Origin: Pseudorhodoplanes sp.
GTDB taxonomy: Bacteria; Pseudomonadota; Alphaproteobacteria; Rhizobiales; Xanthobacteraceae
Assembly (NCBI GenBank): GCA_032027085.1
Contig: JAVSMS010000001.1
Coordinates: 2,000,332 to 2,064,331 of the forward strand
DNA length: 64,000 bases
Direction of reading: 5' to 3'
The notes beneath the pieces were generated by a model. That model made no database searches. It had not been told where the DNA came from and saw nothing but the letters and a program-made list of their open reading frames with translations. Made by a program: the position numbers and the translations under genes. This document shows, in pieces, positions 32,198-41,715 of the stretch. The first letter of the stretch is position 1. Each line of letters starts with the position of its first letter.

Positions 32198-33439
32198 TTA
32201 CGTCGACGATTTCGTCTTCACCGCCGCTGCGCTGACCGGCGCGAGAATGATGCCCCGGCCCTGCGCTGCCTTGGCCCAGGCCACGAAACGCTCGATCGTG
32301 ACGGGCAACGCGCTTCCGTAACCCACCGCAATGCCACGGTCGCGCGCCAGGGCTTCGAGCCGCGCCAAAGCCTTGTCGATCTCCGCAGGCGAAGACACCG
32401 AATCGATGACCACATCAGCCTTTGCGAAAGGAAGATTGTTGGCGCCGGCAATCTGGTTCGCCACACTGCGCGGCGAGGAACCGTCGTCGACATAGATCAG
32501 GCCGCGCCTCGCCACCTCGCGCAGCACGGGCGCCATCGCCTGTTCCGATGCGGTGAAACGCGCGCCCATGTAATTGGTGACGCCGACATAACCCTGAAAG
32601 CGACTGAACAGCCAGTGCAGGCGGTCGACATTCTGTTCGCCCGCGAGCGTGCTAAGCAATGTCTGCGGACCGGGATCGTTGTCGGGATAATCGAACGGCT
32701 CCATCGGTACCTGCAGCAGCACCTCGTGATTATCGCTGCGCGCGCGCGCGACGAATTTGTCGATGTCGTTGCCATAAGGCGTGAAAGCCAGCGTGACCTG
32801 CGCCGGCAATTTGGTGATCGCGTCCAGGGTGTTGCCGACGCCGATGCCAAGCCCGCCGATCACGAGCACAACGCGCGGTCCCTCGGGCATCCCGCCATGT
32901 GCGGTCTTGAGCGGGCGGGCATAGCTGTCGGCGGGGCGCGTTCCGTCCTGCGCGACTCTCGGGATGGGTCCGTGGCGCGAGGTCTCCAGAAGCTTTGGCT
33001 CGACCGGCGCGCGCTTGGCGTCGGCGGGTCCGGGAATGATCACGTCCTGCCGCTTGCCGCTGGTGCCGTCGATGATGGTGACGGTGCGTGTGCCGGAGGC
33101 CGATGGTGCGGGCGCGGGCGGGACCGGCTCCGCATCCGCGGCGGCGCCGGGGGCGGGGCCGTCATAGCGGTTCGGACCGACCTGGCCAGCTTCGCCGCCC
33201 TGCCCGGCGGCCTTCTTGCCGTCCGGCAGGTTGATCGCCATGGTCGTGATCGGCTCGCCGCCCATGGGATCATGCGCAATCGCGGCCCAGAGAATGAAAA
33301 CCAGGATGAACAGGCCAAGCGCGCCGGCCAGCGCCTGCGGCAGCATGGCGGTCGCCGCAAGCGGCTTTTTCTTTTTTGGCTGCATGCCGAGAGGCGCGGT
33401 GAGGTCGTCTTCCGGCAGCTTCGAACCGTCGCGAATCAT
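32198..33439 (-). CDS. Divergent polysaccharide deacetylase family protein
   Basis: 413 residues: short cytoplasmic N-terminus, one transmembrane segment (about 32-55, [19 protein letters not shown]), a Pro/Ala-rich linker, and a C-terminal NodB-fold domain (about 175-410) with [36 protein letters not shown] and the DDGSS motif. This is the DUF610/YibQ group, which keeps the NodB fold with altered metal residues and occurs next to ctpA and envC. An in-frame upstream ATG at 33454 is an equally possible start. Confidence 0.85.
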   Translation of the reverse strand: MIRDGSKLPEDDLTAPLGMQPKKKKPLAATAMLPQALAGALGLFILVFILWAAIAHDPMGGEPITTMAINLPDGKKAAGQGGEAGQVGPNRYDGPAPGAAADAEPVPPAPAPSASGTRTVTIIDGTSGKRQDVIIPGPADAKRAPVEPKLLETSRHGPIPRVAQDGTRPADSYARPLKTAHGGMPEGPRVVLVIGGLGIGVGNTLDAITKLPAQVTLAFTPYGNDIDKFVARARSDNHEVLLQVPMEPFDYPDNDPGPQTLLSTLAGEQNVDRLHWLFSRFQGYVGVTNYMGARFTASEQAMAPVLREVARRGLIYVDDGSSPRSVANQIAGANNLPFAKADVVIDSVSSPAEIDKALARLEALARDRGIAVGYGSALPVTIERFVAWAKAAQGRGIILAPVSAAAVKTKSST

Positions 33440-33578
33440 GCGCAAGTTTACCACGAGGGTCGACTGGCCCTCTCCCGCTTCGGGATTGGGCGACGCATAT
33501 GGATCCGCGGTGCGGCACGCCGCTTACCTCCCCTTCAGGGGATAAGCAGTACTCGTGGCGAGGGTTGCCAAAACGAAC

Positions 33579-33600
33579 GGGGCGGCCCAAAGGCCGCCCC
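33579..33600 (-). terminator. Hairpin downstream of ctpA
   Basis: GGGGCGGCC / GGCCGCCCC, a 9-bp perfect stem with a short loop, followed on the minus strand by GTTCGTTTTGG. A likely terminator separating envC-ctpA from the deacetylase gene. Confidence 0.65.
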
Positions 33601-33625
33601 GTGCAAGTTCCGTCTGCCGGTGTCC

Positions 33626-34966
33626 TTACTGCGGCAATGCGGCCCGCTTGCCGCTCGGCGGGAAGGCCGAGTTGGTGACCGTGCCGCGCAGCAGATCGGT
33701 CGCCATCTTCAGCGCCTTGTCGTTCTTCGGATCCGGCGGGATGTAGGACTGCGAGCCGGTCTGCTCTTCGCCGTCGGCCTTGAGATGGCCGCGCAGCGAG
33801 GATTCGCCCTTGGAATCCGCACGCGCCTTCAGCTCTTCCGGCACATCCTGCAGCACCTCGATGTCGGGCGAGATGCCCTTGGCCTGGATCGACTTGCCGG
33901 ACGGCGTGTAATAGCGCGCCGTGGTCAGCCGCAGCGCGCCGTTGCCGGCGCCGAGCGGAATGATGGTCTGCACCGAGCCCTTGCCGAAGGAGCGGCTGCC
34001 GAGCACAGTCGCCCGCTTGTGGTCCTGCAACGCGCCGGCCACGATTTCCGAAGCCGAAGCCGAGCCGCCATTGATCAGCACGATGACCGGCTTGCCCTTG
34101 GTCAGATCGCCGGCGCGGGCGTTGAAGCGCTGGGTCTCTTCCGCATTGCGGCCGCGGGTCGAGACGATCTCGCCTTTCTCAAGGAACACGTCCGATACCG
34201 ATATCGCCTGATCGAGCAGGCCGCCCGGATTGTTGCGCATGTCGACGATGTAGCCCTTCAGCTTGTTCGCCGGAATTTGCGCCTCGAAATCGGCAATCGC
34301 CTTTTTCAGATTGTCGGTGGTCTGTTCGTTGAACTGGGTAACACGGATATAGCCGACGTCGTCGCCTTCGGTGCGCGCACGCACCGCACGCACGCGGATG
34401 ATGTCGCGGGTGATCGTGACTTCAATCGGCTTGTCCGCGCCCTTGCGCATGATCTTGAGGCGGATCTTGGTGTTGACCGGTCCGCGCATCTTCTCGACCG
34501 CCTGGTTCAGCGTGAGTCCTTGAACCGGTTCGTCCTCGAGATGGGTGATGATGTCATTGGCCATGATGCCGGCTTTCGCCGCAGGCGTGTCGTCGATCGG
34601 CGCCACGACCTTGACAAGGCCGTCTTCCATCGTGACCTCGATGCCGAGGCCTCCGAACTCGCCGCGAGTCTGCACCTGCATGTCGCGGAAGCTCTTGGCG
34701 TCCATGAAGCTGGAATGCGGGTCGAGTCCCGCCAGCATGCCGTTGATCGCCGTCTCGACGAGCTTCGCATCGTCCGGCTTCTCGACATAGTCGGCGCGCA
34801 CGCGCTCGAACACATCGCCGAACAAATTGAGGTTGCGGTAGGTGTCCGACGAGGAGGCCGCATTTGCGCTCATGCCGGTGAATATGACGCGCGGCTGAAC
34901 CGCGAACAGCGTGAGCGCCGCGCCCGCTGCCGCACCGAGGAGTACCAGGAGAGTTTTGCGCATCAT
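33626..34966 (-). CDS. ctpA: Carboxyl-terminal processing protease (S41)
   Basis: 446-residue periplasmic serine protease. Signal anchor 3-25, PDZ domain about 95-175 (GGLGIEVTMEDGLVKVVAPIDDTPAAKAGI), and S41 catalytic domain with nucleophile Ser in NGGSASASEIVAGALQDH and general-base Lys in GRSFGKGSVQT region. It trims envelope proteins and peptidoglycan hydrolases. Its start overlaps the envC stop by four bases (ATGA), linking it to the hydrolase activator. Confidence 0.95.
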   Translation of the reverse strand: MMRKTLLVLLGAAAGAALTLFAVQPRVIFTGMSANAASSSDTYRNLNLFGDVFERVRADYVEKPDDAKLVETAINGMLAGLDPHSSFMDAKSFRDMQVQTRGEFGGLGIEVTMEDGLVKVVAPIDDTPAAKAGIMANDIITHLEDEPVQGLTLNQAVEKMRGPVNTKIRLKIMRKGADKPIEVTITRDIIRVRAVRARTEGDDVGYIRVTQFNEQTTDNLKKAIADFEAQIPANKLKGYIVDMRNNPGGLLDQAISVSDVFLEKGEIVSTRGRNAEETQRFNARAGDLTKGKPVIVLINGGSASASEIVAGALQDHKRATVLGSRSFGKGSVQTIIPLGAGNGALRLTTARYYTPSGKSIQAKGISPDIEVLQDVPEELKARADSKGESSLRGHLKADGEEQTGSQSYIPPDPKNDKALKMATDLLRGTVTNSAFPPSGKRAALPQ

Positions 34967-36318
34967 CCGCGAACCTTCTCACTTTCGCTTTTGGCCCACC
35001 ATGGGCCGGGATCGACGGGAGTCCCGTCTTTGCGGAATTCAACATAGAGAACCGGTTGGCTGGTTCCGACGGGAACCGCCGCCGCCACCTGCGCCGCCCC
35101 ACTGCCCATGACGGCCACCGGCTCGCCGGTCAGGACAAACTGGCCGATATCGACGGAAATCCGTTCCATTCCCGCAAGAACGATATGATACCCGCCGCCG
35201 GCATTCAGGATCAAGAGTTGGCCATAGGAGCGGAACGGGCCGGCATAGACGACCCAGCCGTCGCCGGGAGACGTTACCTGGGCACCGGCCCGGGTGGCGA
35301 TCGAAATGCCCCGTTCGGTGGAACCGAAACGGTCGGTGGCGCCGAAATTACGTATTTTCACGCCGTTCACCGGCATTGGCAGCATGCCGCGCGCTGACGC
35401 GAAAGCAATCGCCGGAGTCAGACGGCCGGGATCCTTGAGCGCGACGAAATCAGGCCGGCTCTCGCCTTTTTGATCTTCGGTCGCCTTCTCGGCGGCGCGC
35501 GCGGCGCGATTCGCGCTTTCCACGCCCTGTTCCAGCCGCGCAACCAAGTCTTTGAGATTGTCGATCTGGCGCGCCATGTCGATCGCAGTCTGGCGTTCCT
35601 GCACCAATGATTTTTCGGCCTCGGCCTGCGATTTCTGGCGCTCGTCAACCAGCGCGGCCATGCGCTGGCGCTCGGCAGCCATTGCGGCAACCTCTGCCGT
35701 CAGGCGCTTTCTTTCGTTGGCGATGTTCGTGCGCAGCCGCGCGAGCTCGGACAATTCGCCGGCGAGCTGTTCCGCCCTGTCGCGCATCTCCGGCAGGATC
35801 GCGCCGAGCACAATGGCGCTGCGTACAGACTTCACGGCGTCTTCCGGGCTGACCAGAATCGCGGGCGGCGGTCGACGCCCGGCGCGCTGCAAGGCGGCGA
35901 GCACTTCGGCGATCTCGTCGCGCCGGTTGGCGAGAGACTGACGCAGATCGCGTTCGCGTGTCTCCAACGGCTCGATGCGGCCTTCCATCGTGCTCAGCCG
36001 GTTTTCGGCGTCGCGAATCTTGGCCGCGGTCTCGATCAGCGCCGCGCTCAGCTTGCGGCGGTCGGCGCCGAGCGCCTCGATTTCCAGGCGCAGCTTTTTC
36101 TCGGCTTCGGCGGCGCGCTGCTGCTCGGCGCGCGCCCGCTCGAGCTCACTCGCGCGTGCCTTGAGAATGTTCTCTTCCGTGGTCGAGCCGCGCAGTTGCG
36201 GTATCGCCGGCTGCTCCTGAGCGGCGCCAGATCCGGGCCAGGCCGCCAAAGGCCACGCAACTGCCAGCGCTGCAATCGCGGCGCGGGGTGAGGCGAGAAG
36301 ATGGCAGGAACGATGCAT
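34963..36318 (-). CDS. envC: Murein hydrolase activator EnvC-like
   Basis: 451 residues with a signal peptide (about 1-33), a long coiled coil (about 40-300, rich in Glu/Arg/Ala heptads) and a C-terminal LytM/M23 domain (about 335-440). In the LytM domain the zinc-binding HxH is replaced (VLYVEFRKDG), so it is expected to be a non-enzymatic activator of amidases like E. coli EnvC. Start at 36318 (MHRSCHLLASP). It overlaps ctpA by four bases. Confidence 0.88.
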   Translation of the reverse strand: MHRSCHLLASPRAAIAALAVAWPLAAWPGSGAAQEQPAIPQLRGSTTEENILKARASELERARAEQQRAAEAEKKLRLEIEALGADRRKLSAALIETAAKIRDAENRLSTMEGRIEPLETRERDLRQSLANRRDEIAEVLAALQRAGRRPPPAILVSPEDAVKSVRSAIVLGAILPEMRDRAEQLAGELSELARLRTNIANERKRLTAEVAAMAAERQRMAALVDERQKSQAEAEKSLVQERQTAIDMARQIDNLKDLVARLEQGVESANRAARAAEKATEDQKGESRPDFVALKDPGRLTPAIAFASARGMLPMPVNGVKIRNFGATDRFGSTERGISIATRAGAQVTSPGDGWVVYAGPFRSYGQLLILNAGGGYHIVLAGMERISVDIGQFVLTGEPVAVMGSGAAQVAAAVPVGTSQPVLYVEFRKDGTPVDPGPWWAKSESEKVRG

Positions 36319-36455
36319 CCGGCTCCAATTTGCCCGGCAATCGCGGCCAATCTTATTCCTCGCGGTGGCGGGATTAAGACTTAGCCCCGGAAACAAGCAT
36401 TAAGTCTCTGTAACGCACGTGGTCGGCAACCGGGAGTTCCATCTTGCCAACCCCG

Positions 36456-36938
36456 CTAAGCCCGATGATATGGGTGCCCTGCAAGGATTGTGACAGCCCT
36501 GTAAATCTGTTCCAGAAGCATGATCCGCACGAGTTGATGCGGCCAGGTCGCGGCCCCGAAAGCCACCGTCATCTTCGCCTGGTCCCGCAGGGTTCTTGCC
36601 AGTCCGTCCGGACCTCCGATCATAAACACCAGAGCAGGCCGCCCTTCGTCGCGCCAGAGCCGGATTTTTTCCGCCAGTCCGGCGCTGCCCAGATTTTCGC
36701 CGGTTTCCGACAGCAGCACGACGACAGCACCCTCGGGAACGACATTGGCAAGCGCGATGGCTTCCTCGATCTGGCGTTTTTCGGCGTTGTCGGCGCGGCT
36801 CTCGCGAATCTCGACAAGCTCAATGTCACGGAACCCGAGCTGACGGCCGGCCTGCGCCGCGCGCTTGCGATAGCGCTCGCAGAGTTCCGTCTCCGGACCC
36901 GCCTTCAGACGGCCGATCGCGAGCACGATCACCCGCAT
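36456..36938 (-). CDS. rlmH: 23S rRNA pseudouridine-1915 N3-methyltransferase
   Basis: 160-residue SPOUT methyltransferase. The knot region holds LVFMIGGPDGLARTLRDQAKMTVAFGAATWPHQLVRIMLLEQIYRAVTILAGHPYHRA, ending in the family-specific YRA...HPYHR. It methylates pseudouridine 1915 in helix 69 of 23S rRNA. Start at 36938 (MRVIVLAIGRLK). It follows rsfS by 20 bases, the common rsfS-rlmH pairing. Confidence 0.95.
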   Translation of the reverse strand: MRVIVLAIGRLKAGPETELCERYRKRAAQAGRQLGFRDIELVEIRESRADNAEKRQIEEAIALANVVPEGAVVVLLSETGENLGSAGLAEKIRLWRDEGRPALVFMIGGPDGLARTLRDQAKMTVAFGAATWPHQLVRIMLLEQIYRAVTILAGHPYHRA

Positions 36939-36958
36939 CGCCGCCTCCTGTTCAAACC

Positions 36959-37399
36959 TCAGCTTGCGCGTTTGCTCGAGCGATGGTCGCCCGACCACAT
37001 CTTCTCGATGTTGTAGAACTCGCGCACCTCCGGACGGAAGACATGCACGATGACGTCGCCGGCATCGAGCAGCACCCAGTCGCAATGCGGCTGGCCCTCG
37101 GTCCGGATGTCTTTCAATCCGGCCTTGTGCAGGGCTTCAACGACATTGTCCGCAATGGAGCCGACATGGCGGTTGGAGCGGCCGGAGGCCACCACCATGC
37201 TGTCAGCGATTGCGGTTTTGCCGGTGAGGTCGATGGTGACGATGTCCTCGGCTTTCATCTCATCGAGGTGCTCAAGGACGATGCGCAAGGTCTCCGCAGC
37301 GTCAGGACGCGATCTGGAGACTGAGCGGGGCGCCGTAGCGCTGGTCCGCTGAAGTGTCTGGGTTCTCAGTGTCCCTTTCCTTTCAGTTGCGACCGGCAT
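36959..37399 (-). CDS. rsfS: Ribosomal silencing factor RsfS
   Basis: 146-residue RsfS/Iojap protein: a basic N-terminal extension (1-32), then the domain with LEHLDEMKAEDIVTIDLTGKTAIADSMVVASGRSNRHV and GQPHCDWVLLDAGDVIVHVFRPEVREFYNIEKMWS. It binds L14 and blocks subunit joining during starvation. Located between nadD and rlmH as in most bacteria. Confidence 0.95.
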   Translation of the reverse strand: MPVATERKGTLRTQTLQRTSATAPRSVSRSRPDAAETLRIVLEHLDEMKAEDIVTIDLTGKTAIADSMVVASGRSNRHVGSIADNVVEALHKAGLKDIRTEGQPHCDWVLLDAGDVIVHVFRPEVREFYNIEKMWSGDHRSSKRAS

Positions 37400-37454
37400 T
37401 TCCGCCGGGACTCAACACAACAAATGTAAGCCTGCTTCCTTAACGGTTTCAATA

Positions 37455-38090
37455 TCAAAGCTGTTCCTTTTTGGCGGCACGCAAGGCCGTGGACGACAGC
37501 GTCGATTTGATCCCGTGCAGATAAACCCAGGCCGGCGGCTCCCGATCCGCCAAAGTCATGGCCTGGTTTTCGGGAATGCGGGCGCGGGCGAAATGAATGG
37601 CGGCCGGCCCCGATGTGGCCTGCAGGCTGATGCCGCCGCGATCCACGATCGCGATCGGAATCATGCCGAATATTCCGCGCCAGTTCTTCCAGCGGTGAAA
37701 CCCTTTCAGGTTATCGGCACCCATGATCCAGACAAAGCGCACGCCCGGACATTCTTTCAAAAGATAGGTGATGGTATCGCAGGAATATTTCAAGCCGATG
37801 ACGGATTCAAAACCGGTTGCCTCGATGCGCGGATGATCGGCGAGCTTCTGCGCCGCGGCCACGCGCTCCTCGACCGGTGGCAGGCCTTTGGTGTCCTTCA
37901 AGGGATTGCCCGGCGTCACCAGCCACCACAGCCGGTCCAGACCAAGGCGTTTCATCGCCAAAAGGCTGACCTCGCGATGCGCTGCATGCGGCGGATTGAA
38001 GGAGCCGCCGAACAAACCGATGCGAAGGCCAGGCGCGTGGCTGGGGAGCGTGACGCGGGGCTTGGTGATGCTTTTTACGAGCGTGCGCAT
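37455..38090 (-). CDS. nadD: Nicotinate-nucleotide adenylyltransferase
   Basis: 211-residue nucleotidyltransferase: GLFGGSFNPPHAAH with the H-x-x-H nucleotide motif near the N-terminus, WIMGADNL in the middle and the C-terminal STLSSTALR (ISSTxIR-type) motif. It makes deamido-NAD from NaMN in NAD synthesis. The start at 38090 avoids a family A repeat in which the frame extends upstream (to 38144). Confidence 0.94.
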   Translation of the reverse strand: MRTLVKSITKPRVTLPSHAPGLRIGLFGGSFNPPHAAHREVSLLAMKRLGLDRLWWLVTPGNPLKDTKGLPPVEERVAAAQKLADHPRIEATGFESVIGLKYSCDTITYLLKECPGVRFVWIMGADNLKGFHRWKNWRGIFGMIPIAIVDRGGISLQATSGPAAIHFARARIPENQAMTLADREPPAWVYLHGIKSTLSSTALRAAKKEQL

Positions 38091-38100
38091 TCGCTCACCG

Positions 38101-38210
38101 GTCGTCCCCGCGAAAGCGGGGACCCATAAACACAAACAGAGCAATTCGGAGAAGGGAGTGGCTATGGGTCCCGGCTCGCGCTCGCTTCGCTCGCTTGGCC
38201 GGGACGACGA
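38101..38210. repeat. Dispersed palindromic repeat, family A, in the proA-nadD gap
   Basis: GTCGTCCCCGCGAAAGCGGGGACCCATAA ... GTGGCTATGGGTCCCGGCTCGCGCTCGCTTCGCTCGCTTGGCCGGGACGACGA. It contains nested hairpins: GTCCCCGC/GCGGGGAC around GAAA, and GCGAGCG/CGCTCGC-type arms. Confidence 0.75.
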
Positions 38211-38219
38211 AGAAATTTG

Positions 38220-39512
38220 TCACGGTCGCGTCTGTCCGCTGCCGCGCACACGATATTTGAACGAGGTGAGCTGCTCGACGCCGACCGGACCACGCGCATG
38301 CATGCGGCCGGTGGCGATGCCGATCTCGGCGCCGAAGCCGAACTCGCCGCCGTCGGCGAATTGCGTCGAGGCATTGTGCAGCACGATCGCTGAATCTACC
38401 TCCTTGAGAAATTTCTCCGCGGCGGCCTTGTCGGCGGTGACGATCGCGTCGGTGTGGTGCGAGCCATAAGTCTCGATGTGATCGATGGCGCCGTCGACTC
38501 CATTCACCAGTTTTGCGGCGATGATGGCGTCGAGATATTCCGTGCTCCAGTCCTGCTCGCTCGCCGCCTTCGCGCGCTTGTCCGCCTTCTGCACCGCGCC
38601 GTCGCCGCGCACTTCGCAGCCCGCGTCGATCAGCATCCCGACCAGCGGCTTCAGCAATGTGTCGGCGCCGGCCTTGTCGACCAGCAATGTTTCCGCCGCA
38701 CCGCAGACGCCGGTGCGCCGCATCTTGGCGTTCAGCACGATCTTCTTCGCCATCTCCAGATCGGCGGCCTTGTCGATATAAACATGATTGACGCCTTCCA
38801 GATGCGCGAAGACCGGCACCCGCGCTTCCTCCTGCACGCGCGCGACAAGGCTCTTGCCGCCGCGCGGCACGATCACGTCGATGCAGCCATTCAGCCCGCG
38901 CAACATGGCGCCGACCGCGGCGCGATCGCGCGTGGGCACGAGCTGGATCGAATCTTCCGGCAGTCCCGCTTCGCGCAAGCCGGCGGCGAGGGCGGCATGA
39001 ATGGCGCGCGAAGAGCGGTGCGAATCCGAGCCGCCGCGCAGGATCGCGGCATTGCCCGCCTTCAGGCAGAGCGCGCCGGCATCCGCGGTGACATTCGGGC
39101 GGCTTTCATAGATCACGCCGATGACGCCGAGCGGCGTGCGCACCCGTTCGATGGTCATGCGGTTGGGGCGCTTCCAGCTCTTCAGCACCACGCCGACCGG
39201 ATCGGCGATGCTGCGGATCACATCGAGGCCGTCGGCCATGGCGATGATGCGATTCTCATTCAGCTCCAGCCGGTCGAGGAAGGAGCCGGTGACGCCGGCT
39301 TTCCTCGCGTCCGCCAGGTCGTCACGGTTGGCGGCGAGGATTTCGGCCTTGGCGATCCGGAGCGCCTGCGCCTGCGCCTTCAGCGCGGCATTCTTTTGCT
39401 CGGTCGAAGCCAAAGCCAGCTTGCGCGCGGCCGCCCGCGCGGCACGGCCGATCTCCCCCATCAGGGCATCGAGATCATCGGGTGTGGATATCGGCTTCAG
39501 CGGCGCGGTCAT
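38220..39512 (-). CDS. proA: Gamma-glutamyl phosphate reductase
   Basis: 430-residue NADPH-dependent reductase of proline synthesis. Aldehyde-dehydrogenase-like fold with the active-site cysteine in [16 protein letters not shown] and the family blocks [25 protein letters not shown] and [17 protein letters not shown]. The start [10 protein letters not shown] at 39512 gives the usual spacing; another in-frame ATG lies 39 bases upstream. Its partner proB lies 2.2 kb away on the same strand, with four unrelated genes between. Confidence 0.94.
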   Translation of the reverse strand: MTAPLKPISTPDDLDALMGEIGRAARAAARKLALASTEQKNAALKAQAQALRIAKAEILAANRDDLADARKAGVTGSFLDRLELNENRIIAMADGLDVIRSIADPVGVVLKSWKRPNRMTIERVRTPLGVIGVIYESRPNVTADAGALCLKAGNAAILRGGSDSHRSSRAIHAALAAGLREAGLPEDSIQLVPTRDRAAVGAMLRGLNGCIDVIVPRGGKSLVARVQEEARVPVFAHLEGVNHVYIDKAADLEMAKKIVLNAKMRRTGVCGAAETLLVDKAGADTLLKPLVGMLIDAGCEVRGDGAVQKADKRAKAASEQDWSTEYLDAIIAAKLVNGVDGAIDHIETYGSHHTDAIVTADKAAAEKFLKEVDSAIVLHNASTQFADGGEFGFGAEIGIATGRMHARGPVGVEQLTSFKYRVRGSGQTRP

Positions 39513-39687
39513 GGTCGATACGGGCTCAAAGTCGTTGCTGGCTTCTAGCATGTCGGGCGAGACGGGGCGAGTTGCCCGGAAAGCCGGTTCTTTTCCCGGC
39601 ATCGAGAGGCAATTTTATGCTTCCCCGATCTGCGGGCCGGTATAACGGACACGCGCCGGATGCGTGCCCCGGGGGGAGGCCAAATCC

Positions 39688-40365
39688 ATGCTTCGTATCA
39701 GCCGCCTCGGTATCGCCGCCCTGATCGCGGCCTCCATGCCCGCGCAGGCCATGTCCCCGCATCCCGCTTTCGTCGACGTCTCAGGTGTCGTTCCCGGGCT
39801 TGTCGTCGACCTGCGCTATCTCGGCACCAACAATTTCGTCGGTGTCAGAATCGATGGCTACGAGAAGCCGGTCTGTTACCTGACCCGGCCGGCGGCCGAG
39901 GCGCTTGCCAATGTGCAGCGAGATCTGGCTGCGAAGGGACTGGGCCTGAAGGTGTTCGATTGCTACCGGCCGGCGCGCGCGGTTGCGCATTTTGCGCGCT
40001 GGGCGAGAGCGATCAATGACGTGACGATGAAGCCGCGATTTTATCCCGGCGAGGACAAGCGGCATCTGTTCAGCCGCGGCTATCTCGCCTCACGCTCGGG
40101 CCATTCGCGCGGCTCGACCGTTGATCTCACGCTGGTCACGCTTGCCGACAGGACCGAGCTTGATATGGGCACGCCCTTTGATTTCTTTTCGGTGCGGTCC
40201 TCGCCGGGCGACAGAAGCGTCAGTGTCGACGCGCAGCGCAATCGCAGGATGCTGGGCGACGCCATGCGCCTGCGTGGCTTTCTTCCGCACAGCAAGGAAT
40301 GGTGGCACTTCACGCTGCGGCGCGAGCCGTTCCCCGATACCTATTTTGATTTTGCGGTGCGGTGA
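39688..40365 (+). CDS. D-alanyl-D-alanine dipeptidase, M15 family (VanX-like)
   Basis: 225-residue exported zinc peptidase: signal peptide 1-21, then VDLRYLGTNNFVGVRIDGY, YRPARA, the metal-binding SGHSRGSTVDLTL and catalytic EWWHF of the VanX/DdpX group. Such enzymes cleave D-Ala-D-Ala released in cell-wall turnover; the signal peptide makes a recycling role likelier than vancomycin resistance. A GGGGGGAGG ribosome-binding site precedes the chosen ATG. Confidence 0.88.
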   Translation: MLRISRLGIAALIAASMPAQAMSPHPAFVDVSGVVPGLVVDLRYLGTNNFVGVRIDGYEKPVCYLTRPAAEALANVQRDLAAKGLGLKVFDCYRPARAVAHFARWARAINDVTMKPRFYPGEDKRHLFSRGYLASRSGHSRGSTVDLTLVTLADRTELDMGTPFDFFSVRSSPGDRSVSVDAQRNRRMLGDAMRLRGFLPHSKEWWHFTLRREPFPDTYFDFAVR

Positions 40366-40370
40366 TCGCG

Positions 40371-40440
40371 TCATCCTGAGGTGCGAGCGAAACGAGCCTC
40401 GAAGGAATGACTTGCAACATCGGCCGTCGCCCTTCGAGGC
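40371..40440. repeat. Dispersed repeat, family B remnant
   Basis: CGTCATCCTGAGGTGCGAGCGAAACGAGCCTCGAAGGAATGAC matches the family B element at 15240-15356. It lies between the convergent dipeptidase and zinc-ribbon genes. Confidence 0.55.
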
Positions 40441-40517
40441 CGGCGGAGTTTGCCATCGGGCCGCGCTTGCGCGGACCCGTTGGCCGGGCGCCTCGGGGCG
40501 ACGGTGACAGGCAGGGG

Positions 40518-40736
40518 TTACGCCGCCTGATCCTCGTGCCGCTCGGCTTCCGCCGGAAACACCACCAGCGTTTCGAATTCGTAGCTGCAAGACGAGCACT
40601 GCCACAGATGCCGGACCTGGCGGTCGCCGAGATATTCCGACCATTCCGGTCCGAACAGCATCGTGCCGCATTGCGCGCAGGGCGCGGCAGGGCGCGAACG
40701 AATATAGTTTGCGTATTTGAGGGATCGCACCTGCAT
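40518..40736 (-). CDS. Small zinc-ribbon hypothetical protein
   Basis: 72 residues with two Cys pairs, CAQCG (about 24-28) and CSSC (about 51-54), separated by FGPEWSEYLGDRQVRHLWQ, a compact zinc-ribbon pattern. Start taken at MQVRSLKYANYI (40736); the frame extends 144 bases further upstream without conserved features. I recognise the type from related genomes but not a function; it could bind nucleic acid or assist metalloprotein assembly. Confidence 0.7.
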   Translation of the reverse strand: MQVRSLKYANYIRSRPAAPCAQCGTMLFGPEWSEYLGDRQVRHLWQCSSCSYEFETLVVFPAEAERHEDQAA

Positions 40737-40916
40737 GACATCCTCCTCATTGCTGTCCGCTGCTTCCGGTGCGCGGACATGCAAGCTTGCGTGATGTGCG
40801 TATGTAGGGAGGAAGGTTACCGGTTGACTTTGTCGGGACGATGACAGTGGCTGAGGGGCTGCCTGCCGGCGTCCCGGCAAACAGCCTTTGCGATTTTCGT
40901 CAAATTTGTGATTGGC

Positions 40917-41252
40917 TCAGGGCTCGATGACCCGCACCACGCGGCGGGTGCTGGGCTCCACGAAGACGACGCGGTTGCCGTGGATCACGTAACGATATTG
41001 CCGTGCCGGAGCATAGGTGACCCCCGCCGGCACCTCGTACAGGTCGATTTCCGCGGGTATGACCGCGCCGACGCTGACGTCATATTCCCGCACCGGCGCC
41101 GCGCCGACCGTGCCGCGATCCCTGTAGATGGTGGTGTAGACGCTGCGCTCTTGCTCGGGCGTGATTTCCCAAGTGACGACCTGGGCTTGCGCGACGCCCG
41201 CCACCGTCAGCGCCGCAATGCCGAAGGCGCTGCCCAAAACTACCTTTCGCAT
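40917..41252 (-). CDS. DUF1236-type secreted protein
   Basis: 111 residues: signal peptide (1-23, AGVAQA cleavage) followed by ITPEQERSVYTTIYRD, VSVGAVIPAEIDLYEVP and YRYVIHGNRVVFVEPSTRRVVRVIEP, the layout of the DUF1236 domain common in Hyphomicrobiales. An AGGAGAGTTCC site precedes the ATG at 41250-41252. Function unknown; probably periplasmic. Confidence 0.82.
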   Translation of the reverse strand: MRKVVLGSAFGIAALTVAGVAQAQVVTWEITPEQERSVYTTIYRDRGTVGAAPVREYDVSVGAVIPAEIDLYEVPAGVTYAPARQYRYVIHGNRVVFVEPSTRRVVRVIEP

Positions 41253-41715
41253 GGAACTCTCCTGTTTGTCCCTCGCACCGGGGTCAAGCCGCGACGGGCG
41301 AGGAGCGTTCCTTGGAGTGTTCCCTGATAGCCTTCCCAGAAGGCGGCGGTGGCGTACCGGACAAGAGATCAACACGCGCCAGCGTTGGACTTGCAGGACG
41401 AGACCGAGAGGGAATTCGGTGGCCCGCGCGCAATGTCCGATTGTCCGCCTTACAACTACGCAACACTTACTCCGGTCGGTGGGCGACCGGCATTCCAACG
41501 ACCCCCATACGCCACCCCACCGCCGGCAAGCATACGCAGACGGTCGGCGGGATGGCGGTATCATGGAATCCTACGTCAATTGTTTTTGCTCGCGGCGATT
41601 TCAAAACGCCGCGGAATTGCCACATTGCATTTGACCGCTTGGCGACATCGCGAAACCTGCTGCAATTGGCGTGTTGATAATGAGCTGTGCGCGATGAGAT
41701 GTGGCGACTTTGTGG
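41253..41715. other. Gene-free spacer between DUF1236 gene and proB
   Basis: 463 bases. Short frames occur on both strands but lack ribosome-binding sites and recognisable protein features. It presumably holds the DUF1236 promoter. I see no tRNA, repeat array or mobile element in it. Confidence 0.5.

Noticed and set aside
32165-35047. 960-residue open frame on plus over the deacetylase, ctpA and envC
   Set aside because: Antisense shadow of three clearly homologous minus-strand genes; Arg/His/Gln-rich composition typical of a GC-rich shadow frame.
39688-40365. Vancomycin-resistance determinant
   Set aside because: Single VanX-like gene with a signal peptide and no vanH/vanA or regulator nearby; more likely peptidoglycan recycling.
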